This document shows positions 1 to 11,526 of a DNA stretch of 64,000 nucleotides, piece after piece. Source of the DNA: Aspidiotus rigidus (Eukaryota; Arthropoda; Insecta; Hemiptera; Diaspididae). The stretch lies in assembly GCA_035079385.1 (NCBI GenBank), contig JAVHKY010000035.1, positions 930,001 to 994,000 on the forward strand, in the 5' to 3' direction. A program made the position numbers and the translations under genes. The first letter of the stretch is position 1. Each line of letters starts with the position of its first letter. The notes under the pieces are model-generated. The model did no database searches. It was not told where the DNA came from and saw only the letters and a list, made by a program, of their open reading frames with translations.

Positions 1-199
1 GAGAACATGATGTAAGAAATTTGTTACACTTGTTGAGAATTCTTACATTATCATCCTCAATGTGTAATATATAATAGGCAGTTTTTTTGTGGGCGTATCA
101 TTGATTGTATTTGTATATGTATTGTTCACATGTTCTTGTTTTGTCATAACCTCAGCTCCATGCTTCAAATTTTCACATATATTTATTTTCTACACGCAG

Positions 200-488
200 T
201 GATAGCGTTACGCAAGAGACGCCGCCAACCTATCGTAATGTGACGATCAAACGTGGTTCAGATGGTTTTGGATTCAGCATTGTGGGTGGACATGGGAGCT
301 CGCAGGGTGACCTGCCGATTTACATTAAAACCGTGTTCGAGGACTCGTGTAAGGCTGTGCTGAAGCGAGGTGACCAAATACTGGCAGTCGATGGAGTGAG
401 GCTTGAAGGCCTCACGCACCAGCAAACGGTACTAATTTTGAAAAACGCGGGTGATGTTGCTACTCTTACCATACTTTCGTCTTTGTGA
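200..488 (+). CDS. Last exon of a multi-PDZ scaffold protein (PATJ/MPDZ-like), partial
   Basis: This is the terminal coding exon of a gene whose other exons lie upstream of the window. A pyrimidine-rich tract and a CAG acceptor end at 199. The frame then runs from 200 (phase 2) to a TGA at 486-488. It encodes one PDZ domain with the carboxylate-binding loop GFGFSIVGG, then GDLPIYIKTVFE, LKRGDQILAVDG and LEGLTHQQTVLILKNAG. These match the GDLPIYxKTVF-type PDZ near the C-terminus of MPDZ/PATJ proteins, which organise apical polarity and junction complexes. The segment between TVFE and LKRGD is about three residues shorter than I expect for that domain. The protein ends two residues after the last beta-strand (ILSSL). 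The family call is firm; the choice between PATJ and MPDZ is inference. Confidence 0.85.
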
Positions 489-1960
489 AAAATAAGATAC
501 TTTCTCATTTATATTGTACAATATTTCCTTAGTATGTGTGTAGCCCTTACGTCAGCTATTTTACAGTATTTATTTTGGCCAAATATTCTGTGTACAGTAT
601 TTTGTTGAATGTTTTTTAGTATTTTTTTACCGTAACACTTGTCTTCTTATTACCCCGTCTCTTCTCACTGTACATTATTTTGTCCACCAATATGTGAATT
701 TTTTAGACTTCGAATGCAGGCAAGGACTGTTACTGTTGTGTGTAAATTGATAATGTTTTACAACGAATTTTACTTACCGGTATTTCTTGTTTGTATTACG
801 GTTCGCGGATAGTTTTAACTGTGATTTGATTATTAATTTTAATAACTACCTACCGGTATTTTCGTCTTCGTTTAATTTTTTATTTCTCGTTTTTGTTTTT
901 CAAGTTTATAAACACACGTTAGACTTGAGTACTTGCAATGCTCGTATTTTAGTGAAAGAAAAGAGTGTTGTATTCAACATGTTGGTACCAAAATATTCTG
1001 TAAAATGTGCCATATTTTGTTCTGACAAAATTGACTGTACAAGTTACCTTCTCCCTTTAAAATAATTTTATTTTCTCAAAATCAAAATTTGAAAAGACAT
1101 TGACGTTATCTTTAGTAGCTATGATGTGGGATTTGCAGATTTTACAATATATTTAACATCTAAGTAACTGGGATAAGAATTTGTTCTTTCGACAGTCCAC
1201 ATATCATTCTCCGTCTTTGGGTAAATTGTACAGTGATTTCAATTTTGTGATCGAGATCAATGATTACCGGTATATCCTTATTAGTACAAACTCTCTTTCA
1301 TTACTCGTTGATATAGTGTGTTAGTTGATTTTTATCCCCCGACAAGCTTGGGGCACTCTGTAATTCATCAAAATTTTCAAAAATTGTGTTACCTCACTTT
1401 GTCAGTACATGCCATTGTCAAAAATTGAAATTACATTCTTTGTGCCTGGATCGTCTATGGTATGCCAAAAACTTGAAGTATACGATCATGATGAATACTC
1501 TGCCCCTTAAATTGTTTGCACGCCTTAATTAACTAGAATAGATTCCACATTTTTCTCTCGTTGATAATGTGTTTATTTTTTCACAAGGTCAGACGCCGAG
1601 TCTGTTATTGTTATATTGTTATTCTTGTAACAGATACGTCCTTAATTGTTTGGAATTATCATGACGTAGAAAATGAAATGCTCGTGAGTAAATTGGAAAT
1701 GATTACTTTGCTTTTTAGAAATATTATTGATGTATCGATTAGTGTTATTAATATTATTAGATAACTTATTATTATATTATTAATTATTGGACGAGTACTA
1801 CTACAAACTGATAAGAAGGATTAAGTGATTTATTGTACAGTACCTACTACAGATTTATAGCGATTAAGAACATTATAAGTTTACAGCAAGAGGAATGAGT
1901 ATGTACTACAGTTTAAGATAAATTTCTCAATTTCTCATTCTTTGTTTTTGTTTATCAGAC
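489..1960 (+). other. 3' flank / probable 3' UTR of the PDZ gene
   Basis: AT-rich non-coding sequence follows the PDZ stop codon. Open frames here are short and show no domain. I see no clear canonical polyadenylation signal that fixes the transcript end. Confidence 0.4.
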
Positions 1961-1984
1961 CTTCGTCCTTGTGATAGTAATTTA

Positions 1985-2080
1985 AGGCATTCTTTCTTTC
2001 TTTTATTTTCTTTTTTTTTTCTCTCTCTCTTTCTCTTAGTGTTTAAACTTTCTCTCTTTGTTTTGTTTTCTAGGTTGTTC
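1985..2080. repeat. Pyrimidine-rich low-complexity tract
   Basis: This is a run of TTTC, TC and T-rich simple sequence between the PDZ gene flank and the first foldback element. Confidence 0.7.
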
Positions 2081-2365
2081 CTCTATTAAAAAATTTTTAT
2101 TATTAAAAGTTAAGTAGTCCTAAATTATGATGTATTATTCTGGAAAAGATAAATGTTATAATCTGAAAATGAAAGTGTTTTCATCATTTATTTTTGTTTG
2201 AATTTTTTATTTTACCTCTTGATAAACAGATAACTATCTTATAAATATAAAAATGCGCAAATTATTACTCTCAATAAGTTAACGAGTTGCTTGTGTGAGT
2301 CAATACAGATGGGCGGTGGGCGGAGTATATAAGGAATCTAAACAGTCATGATCTGTTGATTTAGG

Positions 2366-3285
2366 AACTGAGAAAAACTCTGTAGATGATATCCTTTTAT
2401 TCTCCCTGTCTTTTTTTTGAACATCAGCGCTCCTACTGGAAAGTGACAAAACAAAACTTCTGAACTTGTGTGTATGTGTGAGTAAATTCAAAATGGCGGG
2501 TGGTAAACTAGGTTTGAACATGATACCAGCATAGCACCTATATTCTCCTAATACTTCAGATAGTTTTTTCATTGTAAACACTGTATTTTCTTAGGTTCAG
2601 AATATTTCAAAAAATATTTTCTTGATTTTACAACGGAAAAAACTACCAGAAGCATTAGGAGAATATAGGTACTATGCTGGTATTATGTTCAAACCCCATT
2701 TACGTCCCGCCATTTTGAATTTACTCACACAAGCACACATCTTCAAAAATTTTCTTTTTCAGCAAATTCCTCGATTTTATGAGGGAGAAACTACCAGAAG
2801 CATTAGGAGAATATAGGTGCTATGCTGGTATCATGATCAAACCTAGTTTCCCACGCGCCATTTTGAATTTACTCACACAAGCACACATGTTCAGAATTTT
2901 TCCTTTGCAGCAAATTCCTCGATTTTATGAGGGAGAAACTACCAGAAGCATTAAGAGAATATAGGTACTATGCTGGTATTATGTTCAAACCTCATTTACG
3001 TCCGACTATTGTGAATTTACTCACACAAGCACACATGTTCAGAAGTTTGCCTTTGCAGCAAATTCCTCGATTTTATGAGGGAGAAACTACCAGTAGCATT
3101 AGGAGAATATAGGTGCTATGCTGGTATCATAATCAAACCTAGTTTGCCACCCACCATTTTGAATTTACTCACACAAGCACACAAGTTCAGAAGTTTTGTT
3201 TTGTCACTTTCCGGTGGGAGCGCTAATGTTTCAAAAAAAAAAAAGGAAAAAGAGGATATCTACAGAGTTTTTCTCACATCCGTAA
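2366..3285. mobile_element. Foldback element with a core of 148 bp tandem repeats
   Basis: The left arm (about 2366-2600) is the inverted complement of the right arm (about 3070-3285). For example, GAGAAAAACTCTGTAGAT near 2370 mirrors ATCTACAGAGTTTTTCTC near 3258. Between and including the right arm, the unit containing CTACCAGAAGCATTAGGAG recurs at about 2640, 2787, 2935 and 3083, a period of 148 bp. Because 148 is not a multiple of three, the short frames in each unit are by-products, not genes. The structure of inverted arms built from internal tandem repeats is like Foldback elements. No transposase is present. Confidence 0.8.
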
Positions 3286-3477
3286 TTATGAAATTTCTAC
3301 TATTCTATACAATATTCAGCTACTCTGAGCCAAAATATATTTGCTAATCAATTTTTAATGGATGCTAATAACATAATTTTGAGCTTTTGAGATTTTCTTC
3401 TTTGTTTTTACTCTTGCTTCGACTTTTTTTCTTCTCTCTCTCCTTATATGATTGCTTTGCAAAATCTGTTGTGTGTT

Positions 3478-3665
3478 TGTGTGAGTGTGTCAGCAGCACG
3501 GTGGTCAGCAGCTTGTATGAATAAAATTAAGCTTTTCAAAAGGAGAAAATGGACATTACACCGTTTCATCTCCAGAATCGAAAAGGTATTATGTCCATTT
3601 TCTTTTTTTCAAAAGCTAATTTGATTCATACAGGCTGCTGACACACACAAGTACACAACAAAATA
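3478..3665. mobile_element. Hairpin MITE with a conserved loop
   Basis: The arms are about 85 bp. Left GTCAGCAGC...TGTATGAATAAAATTAAGCTTTT pairs with right AAAAGCTAATTTGATTCATACA...GCTGCTGAC. The loop reads CATCTCCAGAATCGAAAAGG. The same loop, flanked by a GAAAATGGA / TCCATTTTC type stem, recurs at 8116-8205, so both belong to one family. Confidence 0.75.
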
Positions 3666-3854
3666 CGGAGTTAAACGCGTATAACTAACAATTCTCTGCG
3701 CAGGTATCATGTTTAGATTCAATTTTCGCCTTTATTGATTCACTCATGCAAACCATACTTACTTATAATATCATTCAGTATTGTTGTAGGCTCTTGATGA
3801 TCGACCTTTGTTTATTTGGCTTTGCCAGAAAACATTTACTCTTGCTTTGACTTT

Positions 3855-3871
3855 AAACAGGGAACCTGTTT
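3855..3871 (+). repeat. GAA-loop hairpin motif AAACAGGGAACCTGTTT
   Basis: The stem AAACAGG/CCTGTTT encloses the trinucleotide GAA. It is followed by GGGGGGCTTTTTGAGAAATTTGC and CGCCGTCCG, as at 7894. One member of a dispersed family (others at 7718, 7894, 13704, 14086, 33947, 34797, 56554, 57273, 58892 and 60405). Confidence 0.7.
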
Positions 3872-4199
3872 TATGGGGGGCTTTTTGAGAAATTTGCTGT
3901 GCGCCGTCCGTTGTGTGCCGTCCGAAAAATTTAGACTCTCAAACTATATTATACTAGGCTTATAGTAGGTCTAGGCCTTCTTTATACTAGTTTTGTCTAG
4001 ATCTAGGCCTCCTGGAATTTTAATTCCACATCCCATTCGACTCATAGAACAGGTTCCCTGCGTTCCTTATTTAATTTCGTTAAGGAAGCCGTTGTTTTTT
4101 TCTCTCTCTCTCGCTCCTTGTTATTACATGCATATAAAAAGGGCTCACCTGGGTGGAGTTATAAGTGGAGTGTGAAAGTAGATGAAATTCTGACTCTAA

Positions 4200-5740
4200 T
4201 AAGACCTTCTTGAAATCGTTAGGTCCAAAATTCATATCAGGAAAGTGGTATTGAAGTTGAAAATTGGAAAATTGGGTTCTTACAAAATCGGTTCATAAAA
4301 ATTGCATTATGGAAGTTTACAATGTTTTGTAAAATTTATGTAAAATGTTTAGACTTCTAGAAAAAAATTGATCCAGTAGATGTTGAGCTACAGTATTTCA
4401 AATTTTTTTGTCACAGATGAAGAAATTACAAAGTGTCACAGAACAAATTATGAAGATCTCACTCTCTCATGATTTTGTTCAATTTATACGTTTTATCTCA
4501 TGCAAAGAATTTTACTAGGTACTGGAAAGCTGGGGTCTTTTTATAGAATAATACCTACATCAAAATACAAAAAATCACAATTTGGGCCTACATTCAAACT
4601 TTTACAATTTTAAGAAAAACTGTGATCGACCAAGTGGGCCCTTTTCATATGCACGCACACTTAATGATCGCTTTACAAAATCTGAATATTATTGAATTAA
4701 AAATTACAAGAGAAAAAAGAACTCTGCCAACAGCATTTTGACAATCACAGTAGAGCTCTCATGCAAAAGGAAGATGGTATCTTCTTTATTGAGAAACTTC
4801 AATTGTAAAGCACTAGGAAACAGTGCAGCGCAGCGTCTTCTAGGAGGTAGATAGGCCAATTCTTCATTCCGGCAGACTTTTTTCGCGAAAGCTTGAAACC
4901 GACACTTGTTCAATGGCTTGTTTCTTGTACTACCGTAGCTTAGTGAGTATTGCAGCTGCCGTAGAGTCTTTCATACGACGCGACTTCAATTGTTTTTGCT
5001 TCAATACCTAGGTACTATGTGAGTCATGAATATGCAAAAAATATTTATTTAATTGCCATCTTTTCAATATGTAATGGTACAAGACTTCCATGAATCAGCA
5101 CCGCAAAACTATCTGAACATAAGAAAAATATAGCACATCCTTATACATATTTTCAAAATAGAAAGCCCTTTTTTGCAGACTAGTTGTTTTATATCGTAAA
5201 AACTGAATAGCTCATTTGATAGGAAATTTAAACATTTTTTCATAAAATTTCAGTTTTGTGAGATACTGTATATATGAAAAAACTGATTTTGGGACTCTTT
5301 TGAACGGTCTTGCAGGCATTGCCGGGGCACTAATTTACCTAGGCTGAAAACTGAATACGTTATTTGGTAGGAAATTTAACGAGGAATAACTTTTGTTTGA
5401 AATATTTTTTAATAAAATTTCAATTAGACGAGATCTTGGGGGCTTGAACCCCTACTATGAAAAAAAACCTCCTGGAAGCTGAATAGCTCATTTTAGAGCA
5501 AATTCAACGAGGGACATCTTTTCTTTGAAACATCTTTAATGTTGATTCCATCAATTTTTTATGCTATTATCAAAAGCATTAGCTGCATACGTTCAGTCTC
5601 ATATCTATAACTCAGGAACGGGCAGTAGAAATTATAAGATTTGTGGAACAATCGAACACAACTTGAGGGGGTTGGAAAGACTTGAGGAAAAACTTGGAGG
5701 CATCAATATCCATTTTATTGCTCGAATAATAACGAACTTC
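4200..5740. other. Intergenic sequence, nothing recognised
   Basis: AT-rich sequence without a plausible gene. Within it, 5560-5735 matches 11275-11400. Both lie just downstream of the last exon of a carbonic-anhydrase-like gene, so they are a shared 3' flank left by duplication of that gene. Confidence 0.5.
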
Positions 5741-5762
5741 TAATGAATGCAGGTGCGAGAAT

Positions 5763-7008
5763 TCAACACATCTGCGAATAATATTTTACACAAACTTCAC
5801 TGTTCTGAACTTCAACGATCGGCCTGGGTTTTAATGCATGTACAGCCATCGATTGATATTCTGACTGATTGTACTTGTCCAGAAGTTGCCCGAAAATTTC
5901 ATACTGGAAGAAAGATTTATTATGAACGTTAGTATTTTTTATTTCTACGTCGGTCACGGATAATTAATTTATCTTCTACCTGTTCAAGAGAGATAGTTTG
6001 GAATTCGCTGAAACTCGGAAAGATATCGAGTTCGCTGTAAATAAACTGTTCCTTATGCTTCAAGCGACATCCTGGGTAACTGTAATACGGTTTATTAGAG
6101 GTGAATAAATCGAACACGAAGGGAAAAGCTTTACTGGCGTTCATCGTGGTGCTAGTATTAGCGAGCTTTATCTGAGACAGAGCCCTCTCTATTTCATCGA
6201 AGGCGGGATTTCTCACATGACCACCCTGAAAAATTTCTAATAAATTATCGCGTAAGATCTAGATTCATCCGCAAGGTTCTACTTACTACGAGCATGGGGC
6301 AATTGAATTTTAAAAAGCCGTCTCGAAAATTATAGCAGTTCTCAGCAGAGCCGTATAACTCATTATAAAATACAACCCAAAATTTTCCAGGGAACCTAAA
6401 TTTCGACACCATTTGTAGCTTCGTTTTAGGTTGATATCACTTGTAACGCGAGTACACAGAAGTCATAAACTTACCAAACACCATCCAGTGTTTCGGCATT
6501 TCGTGTATTAGTAGGAACTCCATCAACGCTGAATGCAAATTGGTCGAAGTTATACGTAGAATTGAACACTGGTCCTCCTGTCACGGTGGCCACTTGGTCG
6601 CCCATCTTGTAGGGCGCTGTATCGACTAAATAAGATCATGGAATAAGTTACACGTATGCACATGCTATCTTGGATTTTTAAATTTTACCATCAACGCCGT
6701 CATTTGTGACTAAGAGCAGAGAATCTCTGTTGATTTTGATTTCAATTTTTGGAAGACACACTGGATAGGCTTGACACGACTTCAGGGCTACTGGGACGGG
6801 TGTTGGAAAACTGTACTGATAGGTCCTGTTGAGTGGGTAGCCATATCCTGAAAAAAACATTGGGATATTTATTTGCGGTAAAAGAGAAAAACAGAGGAGT
6901 GAACTTACTCGGTTCGTACGAAGGACAAGATTTTGAAGTACAGATGGCGCCTTCGATGACTACAGAAACTAAACACAAGGAATAGATAATTTGAGCGAAC
7001 ATCGCCAT
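5763..7008 (-). CDS. Secreted alpha-carbonic-anhydrase-like pseudoenzyme, copy 1
   Basis: Six exons on the minus strand: 6909-7008, 6689-6847, 6475-6625, 6287-6395, 5980-6225 and 5763-5903, all with GT/AG introns of 61-79 bp. They join in frame to 301 codons. Exon 1 starts MAMFAQ, gives a hydrophobic signal peptide and then a CTSKSC motif. Alpha-CA landmarks run in order: VTNDG (for the NNGH strand), GGPVFNSTYNFDQFAFSVDG (for GGPL..Y.L.QFHFHWG), FRDG, HVRNPAFDEIERAL, and YYSYPG (for Y.TYPGS). The zinc ligands are replaced: His94 by Ala, His96 by Ser and His119 by Trp, so I infer no CO2 hydration. Exon 4 is six bases longer than in the 19-55 kb copies. An AATAAA lies downstream near 5710. The homology is my own motif alignment; the function is unknown. 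Confidence 0.8.
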
Positions 7009-7059
7009 TTTGGCTGAAGCAACGAAGAAGCACTACACCTCATCAATTTAATTGCAGAG

Positions 7060-7092
7060 CTTTTTATGTCAGTCGCAAAACTCGTTATCGGT
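7060..7092 (-). promoter_or_regulatory. Promoter block of copy 1
   Basis: On the minus strand an ACCGATAACG box (complement near 7082-7092) lies about 20 bp upstream of a CATAAAAAG TATA-like box (7060-7068), roughly 55 bp before the ATG at 7008. The same arrangement precedes all seven family members. Confidence 0.6.
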
Positions 7093-7717
7093 TTACTATC
7101 GTAGAAAAGAATGTTTATATCGCTTAAATTTTAACTATTCTCTCTCTCTATCTTTCTATTAACGAGCTCGTCAACAGCTGCGGTCAATACTTTGACAGTT
7201 ACAAAAATATGAGCAGGAAATTTTAAGCAATGCAACGAGATCAGTGGAAGTAGAACTCCATGGCACGGAGATAATCGAGCATTTTGGTTTTTGACATGTT
7301 TCATATCTTCGGGTTCGTTGTGTAATACAGGCTTATTCCATAACTCGAGGTCATTTCCTTGAATCTCAAAGATCATTGGTTAAACCTAACTAGAGTTTAT
7401 TCAGTTATGTGACTTTGATCCTGTATTACACAACGAGCCCTCCAAGTTGGCCTGATCTGTAAGTAGGAAACTTTTGACCTTCAAACCAAAAAGTAATTCC
7501 GATGGGGGTAAGGGCTATACATCTTAGTTTTGTGAGATGATGTACCGAGAAGGTCGACACGACTTAAGAGCGAATATTTATAATGAAGGCAGAAGTCGAA
7601 ATATTTATAAGTTCCTAAAGAAGGTTAATGTCTTTGAAGAAGTCATTAAGCCTAAGGTAGATTTCTGAATGACTCCCAGTCCAAATGCATTACATGTCAA
7701 AAAAACATTTTAATTTT

Positions 7718-7733
7718 AACAGGGAACCTGTTT
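7718..7733 (+). repeat. GAA-loop hairpin motif
   Basis: AACAGGGAACCTGTT followed by TTATTTGGGG. A member of the dispersed hairpin family. Confidence 0.65.
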
Positions 7734-7893
7734 TATTTGGGGTGTTGGAAAGAACGTCAGCCATGCGCCGTCCGACAGAGCTCGGCGCTCGAAAATTTTC
7801 CAAGACCCTCGCTATCAAATAGAGCTTAGGCAGGGCCGGATCAAGAGAATTTCGCTGGGGACCAGCGATGGTGGAGCCTCAAAAAGACTTTTC

Positions 7894-8095
7894 AACAGGG
7901 AACCTGTTTTATAGGGGGCTTTTTGAGAAATTTGCCGTGCGCCGTCCAGCAAAAAACTTGGAAAAATTTCGACTCTCGAGCTATATATGATAGGAGGGGG
8001 ACTTGGAAAAATTTCAACTCTCGAGCTATCATATTATATAGCTGGAGATTCGAGAAAAATTTAGACTCTCAAACTATATTACACTAGGCTTATAG
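7894..8095 (+). repeat. GAA-loop hairpin followed by ~45 bp minisatellite units
   Basis: The hairpin AACAGGGAACCTGTT (7894-7909) is followed by GGGGGCTTTTTGAGAAATTTGC. Then come about 2.5 units of the minisatellite GACTTGGAAAAATTTCGACT / CTCGAGCTATATATGATAGG. The hairpin and minisatellite also occur together at 3855 and 56550, which suggests one parent element. Confidence 0.7.
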
Positions 8096-8096
8096 T

Positions 8097-8210
8097 GGTA
8101 TGGGGTAAAATATGCTGTTTAAAGGTGAAAATGGATACCGTTTTATCTCCAGAATTGAAAAGGTATTATGTCGATTTTCACCTTTTAAGAAGCATATTGA
8201 AATTTTGCCT
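8097..8210. mobile_element. Second hairpin of the 3.5 kb MITE family
   Basis: The stem TTTAAAGGTGAAAATGGATA pairs with its near complement (AATCGATTTTCACCTTTTAA side). The loop ATCTCCAGAATTGAAAAGGT matches the loop at 3568-3590 with one change. The outer arms differ from those of the 3.5 kb copy. Confidence 0.65.
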
Positions 8211-8465
8211 GAAACGATCAGCAGAATGGGAGCCTTGTTACATGTGTAGAAAGATACCATCCTCCAATTTCTGTCCATATTATCATTCATTTAGATTCAA
8301 TTGAAATTCAGCCTGAAACGATCAGCAGAATTGGAGCCTTACATTCTGCTGATCGTTTCAGGCTGAATTTCAATTGAATCTAAATGAATGATAATATGGA
8401 CAGAAATTGGAGGATGGTATCTTTCTACACATGTAACAAGGCTCCCATTCTGCTGATCGTTTCAG
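8210..8465. repeat. Near-perfect ~250 bp palindrome without spacer
   Basis: The sequence left of about 8335, containing CCTGAAACGATCAGCAGAAT, is the inverted complement of 8340-8465. The arms are about 120 bp with only a few mismatches. It forms the inverted edge of the 104 bp array. Confidence 0.85.
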
Positions 8466-9236
8466 ACTGAATTTTAATTCAATCTAAATGGATGATAATA
8501 TGGACAGATATTGGAGAATGGTTTCTTTCTACACATGTAACAGAGCTTCCATTCTGCTGATCGTTTCAAGCTTCAGACGGATGATGATATTATGGACAGA
8601 AATTGGAGAATGGTATCTTTCTACGCATATAACAGAGCTTTCATTCTGCTGATCGTTTCAAGCTGAATTTCAATTGAATTCAAACGGATGATAATATGGA
8701 CAGAAATTGGGGAATGGTATCTTTCTACACATGTAACAAGGCTCCCAATCTGCTGATCGTTTCAGGCAAAATTTCAACTGAATTCAAATATATGATAATA
8801 TGGACAGGAATTGGAGAATGGTATCTTTCTACACATGTAACAGAGCTTACATTCTGCTGATCGTTTCAGGATGAATTTCAATTGAATCTAAATGGATGAT
8901 AATACGGAGTACGGACAGAAATTGGATGGTATCTTCCTACACATGTAACAGAGCTCAATTCTGCTGATCGTTTCAGGCTGAATTTCAATTGAATTCAAAT
9001 GGATGATAACGTGGGCAGAAATTGGAGAATGGTATCTTTTCTACTCATGTAACAGAGCTCACATTCTGCTGATCGTTTCAGGCTGAATTTCAATTGAATT
9101 CAAATGGATGATAACGTGAGCAGAAATTGGAGAATGGTATCTTTCTACACATATAACAAGGCTCCCATTCTGCTGATCGTTTTTGGCTAAATTTCAATTG
9201 AATTCAAATGGATGATAATATGAACAGAAATTGCAG
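8340..9236. repeat. Tandem array of ~104 bp units
   Basis: The core CTGCTGATCGTTTCA recurs at 8346, 8451, 8552, 8646, 8750, 8854, 8961, 9066 and 9170. Spacings are 94-107 bp, mostly 104. Each unit also carries GGACAGAAATTGGAGAATGG and TCTTTCTACACATGTAACA. There is no coding potential. The array ends abruptly inside a unit at about 9236. Confidence 0.9.
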
Positions 9237-9789
9237 GAATCCTCGCCCCTAACTCTAAAATTTACGAGTTCACGTTAACTCCGCGAGTTGCCGCCCTCCT
9301 CCCAACCCGCCAGAAAGGAACCCGAGACATAATTGTGAAAATATCCGAGTTCCACGATTCTTGTATACTGTATCCTTTCTCTTTTTTTAATAATGAACTA
9401 TGAGGTCATCAGCTGGTGACATCATCTATCTTGACCTCGAGTCCGATTCTGATATCTTTCCATGTTTCACTCCTCTCTCAAAAGTCATATTCTCCTCCTC
9501 AACTACGTTCTTTTCCTCATAACTTGTACTGATCAGAAGTCAAAATATTTTCAAGTTTCTCTCTTCATACTTTATATTGCATAGCTTAGAGGTTGAGTTT
9601 CATTAAAATCCCGCTCCTCAAAGATATTAGCTCGAAAAGGTCAGTTAATCTCTTAAGCCGCTAAAGTAAGTCTAAGCCTCCGCCTTAGTTTAAATAACTT
9701 CTTCATCGTAACGCAAGAAGAGCGTATTCCATGTCTTACACAATCTATAACGTCATCATTGATGTAAGAGAATAGTCTGAAAGGTCTTG

Positions 9790-11080
9790 CTCTGCCTCCT
9801 TTGATGTCCATGGCGGAATATTGGAGGGATCCGCCTCGCACGCAAGACGTCCCAAGTTCAAACTCCACCAAACCCAGAATTCATGTGGAATTGAAAGCTG
9901 CAGAATTTTTCTCTGGTGTGATTGTTCAGTACCCTACGGCAAGTCTTCCCTTTAAATCCCCCTTGAATCCGCGCGGAGCTTCGTCCTCATGGGTGGTTTA
10001 CAGGAGGCAAAAATTTGATTTTTCTGCCCTAATTATTATTCCAATAATTGGTCTAGAGGCAGAATGTACATACAAAAAATGTTTTACGTGACTATTTTCG
10101 TCATAATGCATTTTAAGACCGTTAAAGCGCGTCAAAGTTCGTCGCATTTTAGAGATCATAAAAAATTCATTGTCATTACATATTATGGTATCAGACTGTA
10201 CGTACATAGAAATCTTGTACATTAAAGTTTTCTAATTTACAGCAACCAAGGATTTTACTCTTCTATTCAAGATAACAAGCGCACAACTTATCATAAGAGG
10301 TCGGATTTCGGCGCCATAAATATAAATTTTTGATATTTAAATGTTTTATTTTCAGTATTAGTCGACATTAAAAAAGAAAATTGGGGAGAATATACGTTCT
10401 TTTTTTTTTTTTGGGGGGGGGGGAGGGAGTATTTCTACTCTTTTTTGACCATAAGTATTCGATTTATGACATAAATTATTCAATTTCCCACCAAATTTTT
10501 GGGAATCAGAATTTATTAACACCAATCATAGCAATTTTCATTTTGGACCAAAAGTTATACTTCTATTAAAACAAACTTCTATCTGCTTTTTAAGAAGCTT
10601 CCTGTCCTTAACGAAGTGATTTGACAAATGCGGAGGAATCCGGGCATTGCAAATGAATCACAAGATGATGGAAGTCATAAAGCTAATTTCGTGGTACCTG
10701 CGCCAAACCAGTATGTGTTTTTTTAAATTTTAATGTAGTACACAATTTCGACGTCGTCTTCTTCACTCTCATTATCTTGATAATAAGGTTTCACACATAT
10801 AGAGTCTTTCCCGGCGCATTGACGGTAGAGGATGAGGCAGTGAAGACCTACTCTGCATCAACCGCAAGCTAGGCTACACAGGAGTTGCAAGCTCAACAAT
10901 TTTCAAAATCGATTTTTAAGCGAATTAGGGCACAAACTCAAATTTTACTCCCTTGAGAGCCTTTCTGTGGACGAAGCTTCGAGCGGATTCAAGGGATATT
11001 GCAAAGGAAGACTTGCAAGAGGGTACTGAACAATCATCACAAGAAAAAAATTTTGCAGCTCACGATTCCAACTAAGAGTG
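9790..11080. repeat. Inverted repeat pair with ~1 kb spacer
   Basis: About 9885-9990 (TTGTTCAGTACCCT...CCTTGAATCCGCGCGGAGCTTCG) is the inverted complement of about 10970-11060 (CGAAGCTTCGAGCGGATTCAAGG...AGGGTACTGAACAATC). In addition, 9570-9720 resembles 11100-11240 in direct orientation. The 1 kb between them is AT-rich with a poly-T/poly-G tract near 10401-10431 and no gene that I recognise. Confidence 0.6.
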
Positions 11081-11526
11081 TTTTTCTGTCTTCATTACCT
11101 GGTCCAGTAGCTCGAACGTTCAGTTTCATCAAACTCCCGCTTCTGAAACACCTTGGAAGGGTCATAATTTCTCCAAGCCCTTCGAGTAAGTCAAAGCCTC
11201 CGAAAATCTTGAATTCTTTTGATCTAACTTGCTTCTTCCTAAGCTGGAATTGTTGTTTAGTGGAGCGCTAGTGTCCCTCTGTCTCTTCAATAGCGTATTT
11301 ACATCGATAACTCAGAAATGGACAGCAGAACTTATAAGATTCGCGGAACAATTGAGTTCAACTTAAGCACAATGACTTGAAACTCTTCCAGGAGGCTGAA
11401 AAGACTTAATGACGTATGTTGACTCCAAGTCATCTTTGCTATACTCGAGGGAAAAACTTACCAAAATGCCATATCCGTTTTATTTCTTAACCAACAAACT
11501 TTGTATACTAAAGCAGATGCAAAAAC

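Noticed and set aside
787..1764. Small frames downstream of the PDZ gene (787-1065, 1561-1764)
   Set aside because: AT-rich, no domain, and probably within the 3' UTR or intergenic DNA.
2622..3347. Series of similar small proteins in the 148 bp repeats
   Set aside because: The unit length is not a multiple of three and each frame stops within a unit; the similarity is DNA repeat homogeneity.
8340..9236. CRISPR-like regular repeats
   Set aside because: The whole ~104 bp unit is conserved, with no variable spacers, and the context is an animal genome.
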